A stretch of 64,000 bases of DNA from Sepioteuthis lessoniana. Its lineage: Eukaryota; Mollusca; Cephalopoda; Myopsida; Loliginidae. The notes beneath the pieces were generated by a model. It did not search any database. It was not told the origin of the DNA and was given only the letters and a program-made list of their open reading frames with translations. A program made the translations under genes and the position numbers. This document shows positions 63,098 through 64,000 of this stretch, one piece after another. The first letter of the stretch is position 1; each line of letters starts with the position of its first letter. The stretch lies in NCBI GenBank assembly GCA_963585895.1, contig CAUZXS010004386.1, positions 103,501 to 167,500 of the forward strand, given 5' to 3'.

Positions 63098-63830
63098 AGC
63101 CCAGTCGGCTGGAGCTGTAAAATATACCGACTGCATCTCTGCCGAGGGAAAGGATCCCCCAACGAGTGTTTAGGATATAACATTAAATCATATAATGGCG
63201 AGGCTCCAGCCTTGGAGATATGGGGAATGTGGAGTACCCCTTTATTACCATTGGTCCCAGATCCACTCTGATCCGAAGTGGTAACACCTGATAAGGTCCT
63301 ATTGATGGGTCAAACAGAACAAATATATCCAAAACTTGTGGTCTTCTACCATACAAAACAAACAAATGACTAAGAATGGTATCCTCGTGCTGTAATGGGT
63401 AAAGCGATGGACTGCGGAATCGTAGTAAGCGAGTTCGAACTCCAGTCGCTCTATCATGTTCACTTTCGGACAAATACCCTTGGAAAAGGTATAGACCCCC
63501 TTATCCTCCCAGCTATGGGTTAAATAGCATCATTGTTGTTCTTCTAGAAGAATGGCTTTGGCATAAGATAACCTACAAAGGTTGATATGCCATTTAAAAA
63601 AGAGACCAAGAAACAAATGACTGATGTTAAATTGTGACTATTATATAATTATACTTAAAACCATTTAACAGTGTATACAAAAGAAGTCAAGCTCGTTTAA
63701 GAATGTTATCTATATATTTATATATCAGATATATATATATATATATATATATAAACAGTATTTATAATTAAATAGCCAACAGTAGTTGATATGCCATAAA
63801 CCCAAGCCAAGACAATTCTCACCTTGAATT
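63098..63830 (+). repeat. CAGTCGG repeat, nearly complete, split by SINE-B (family description)
   Basis: The head CAGTCGG (63102-63108) pairs with CCGACTG (63127-63133). Conserved region: CATCTCTGC, CAACGAGTGT, a CTCCAGCC segment, ACCATTGGTCCCAG, CCACTCTGATCCGAAGTGG and ACACCTGATAAGGTCC. The AT-rich body is interrupted by SINE-B and resumes at 63611. A TA run and the tail (ATTAAATAGCCAACAG, GATATGCCATAAACCC) follow. The family has neither a reading frame nor clear Pol III boxes. Its tail matches the LINE tail, so it is probably a LINE-dependent non-autonomous retroposon. Confidence 0.8.
63360..63622 (+). repeat. SINE-B copy with 12-bp target-site duplication (family description)
   Basis: AAACAAATGACT is duplicated at 63360-63371 and 63611-63622. 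The copy has a tRNA-like head (GTGCTGTAATGGGTAAAGCG, GCGAGTTCGAACTCCAGTCG), the start of the SINE-A-type centre (AGCTATGGGTTAAATAGC), then TTCTTCTAGAAGAATGGC and the LINE-type tail with the stems GGCAT/ATGCC (63560-63564/63587-63591) and AACC/GGTT. Confidence 0.92.
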
Positions 63831-63836
63831 GAATTA

Positions 63837-63870
<34 letters not shown>

Positions 63871-64000
63871 AATCATCATAATGATATATATATATATATG
63901 CGTGTGTGTGTGTAAACAAATTATATATATATATATATATATACAAATTATACATATATATATATGTGTGTGTGTATGTGTGTGTGTGTGTGTGTGAAAA
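63735..64000. repeat. TA and GT microsatellite cluster to the window end
   Basis: TA at 63729-63752, 63840-63866, 63882-63898, 63924-63941 and 63954-63965, with GT at 63901-63913 and 63966-63996, separated by short unassigned pieces. Confidence 0.9.

Overview
The window looks like gene-poor, AT-rich intergenic DNA from an animal. I found no intact host protein-coding gene, no rRNA and no functional tRNA gene. What fills it is layered transposable-element debris: Penelope-like elements (PLE), at least two or three kinds of non-LTR retrotransposon, Tc1/mariner remnants, several tRNA-derived SINE families, LTR-like promoter repeats, and long TA, CA/GT, GATA and CT microsatellites. The SINE structure (different tRNA heads on one shared central domain, with exchangeable tails), the very long CA/TA tracts and the RTE-type LINE fit a lophotrochozoan. 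A cephalopod mollusc is my best guess, but that is inference and no marker gene proves it.

Layout. 0-1.6 kb: broken PLE reverse transcriptase (minus strand). 2-12 kb: SINE-A copies and several copies of a composite repeat that I call the CAGTCGG repeat. 12.2-15.4 kb: two fold-back structures and two hammerhead-like motifs of PLE type. 15.6-19.7 kb: an LTR-like repeat, the RNase H end of a LINE, and SINEs. 19.8-28 kb: RTE-type LINE fragments, Tc1/mariner remnants and a third fold-back. 29-40 kb: tandem DNA, comprising an amplified SINE body, a 1.85-kb polypyrimidine tract and a 2.3-kb TCTCG-rich satellite. 40-49 kb: GC-rich repeats, RTE fragments and an array of seven LINE-type tails. 49.7-52.4 kb: the longest coding remnant, an RTE-type LINE with endonuclease and reverse transcriptase and only a few disabling changes. 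53-64 kb: more CAGTCGG repeats, a PLE endonuclease fragment between inverted repeats, SINEs with clear target-site duplications, and a zinc-finger ORF split by a SINE.

How the parts relate. An I/Jockey-type LINE at 16.7-17.4 kb ends in a structured tail that also ends SINE-B and the CAGTCGG repeat, so this LINE group probably mobilised both. The LINE copy has GGCGT/ACGCC where SINE-B has GGCAT/ATGCC, a paired change that supports a real RNA stem. SINE heads and tails have been shuffled between families. PLE-type ends occur as inverted pairs at 12.2, 14.6, 24.4 and 55.9 kb, and three of the four carry hammerhead-like cores.

Names such as SINE-A, SINE-B, SINE-C, SINE-D and GC-block are mine and local to this window. 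The + orientation of the CAGTCGG repeat runs from its CAGTCGG head to its GGCATT-type tail. Coordinates of degenerate repeats are good to about 5-20 bases.
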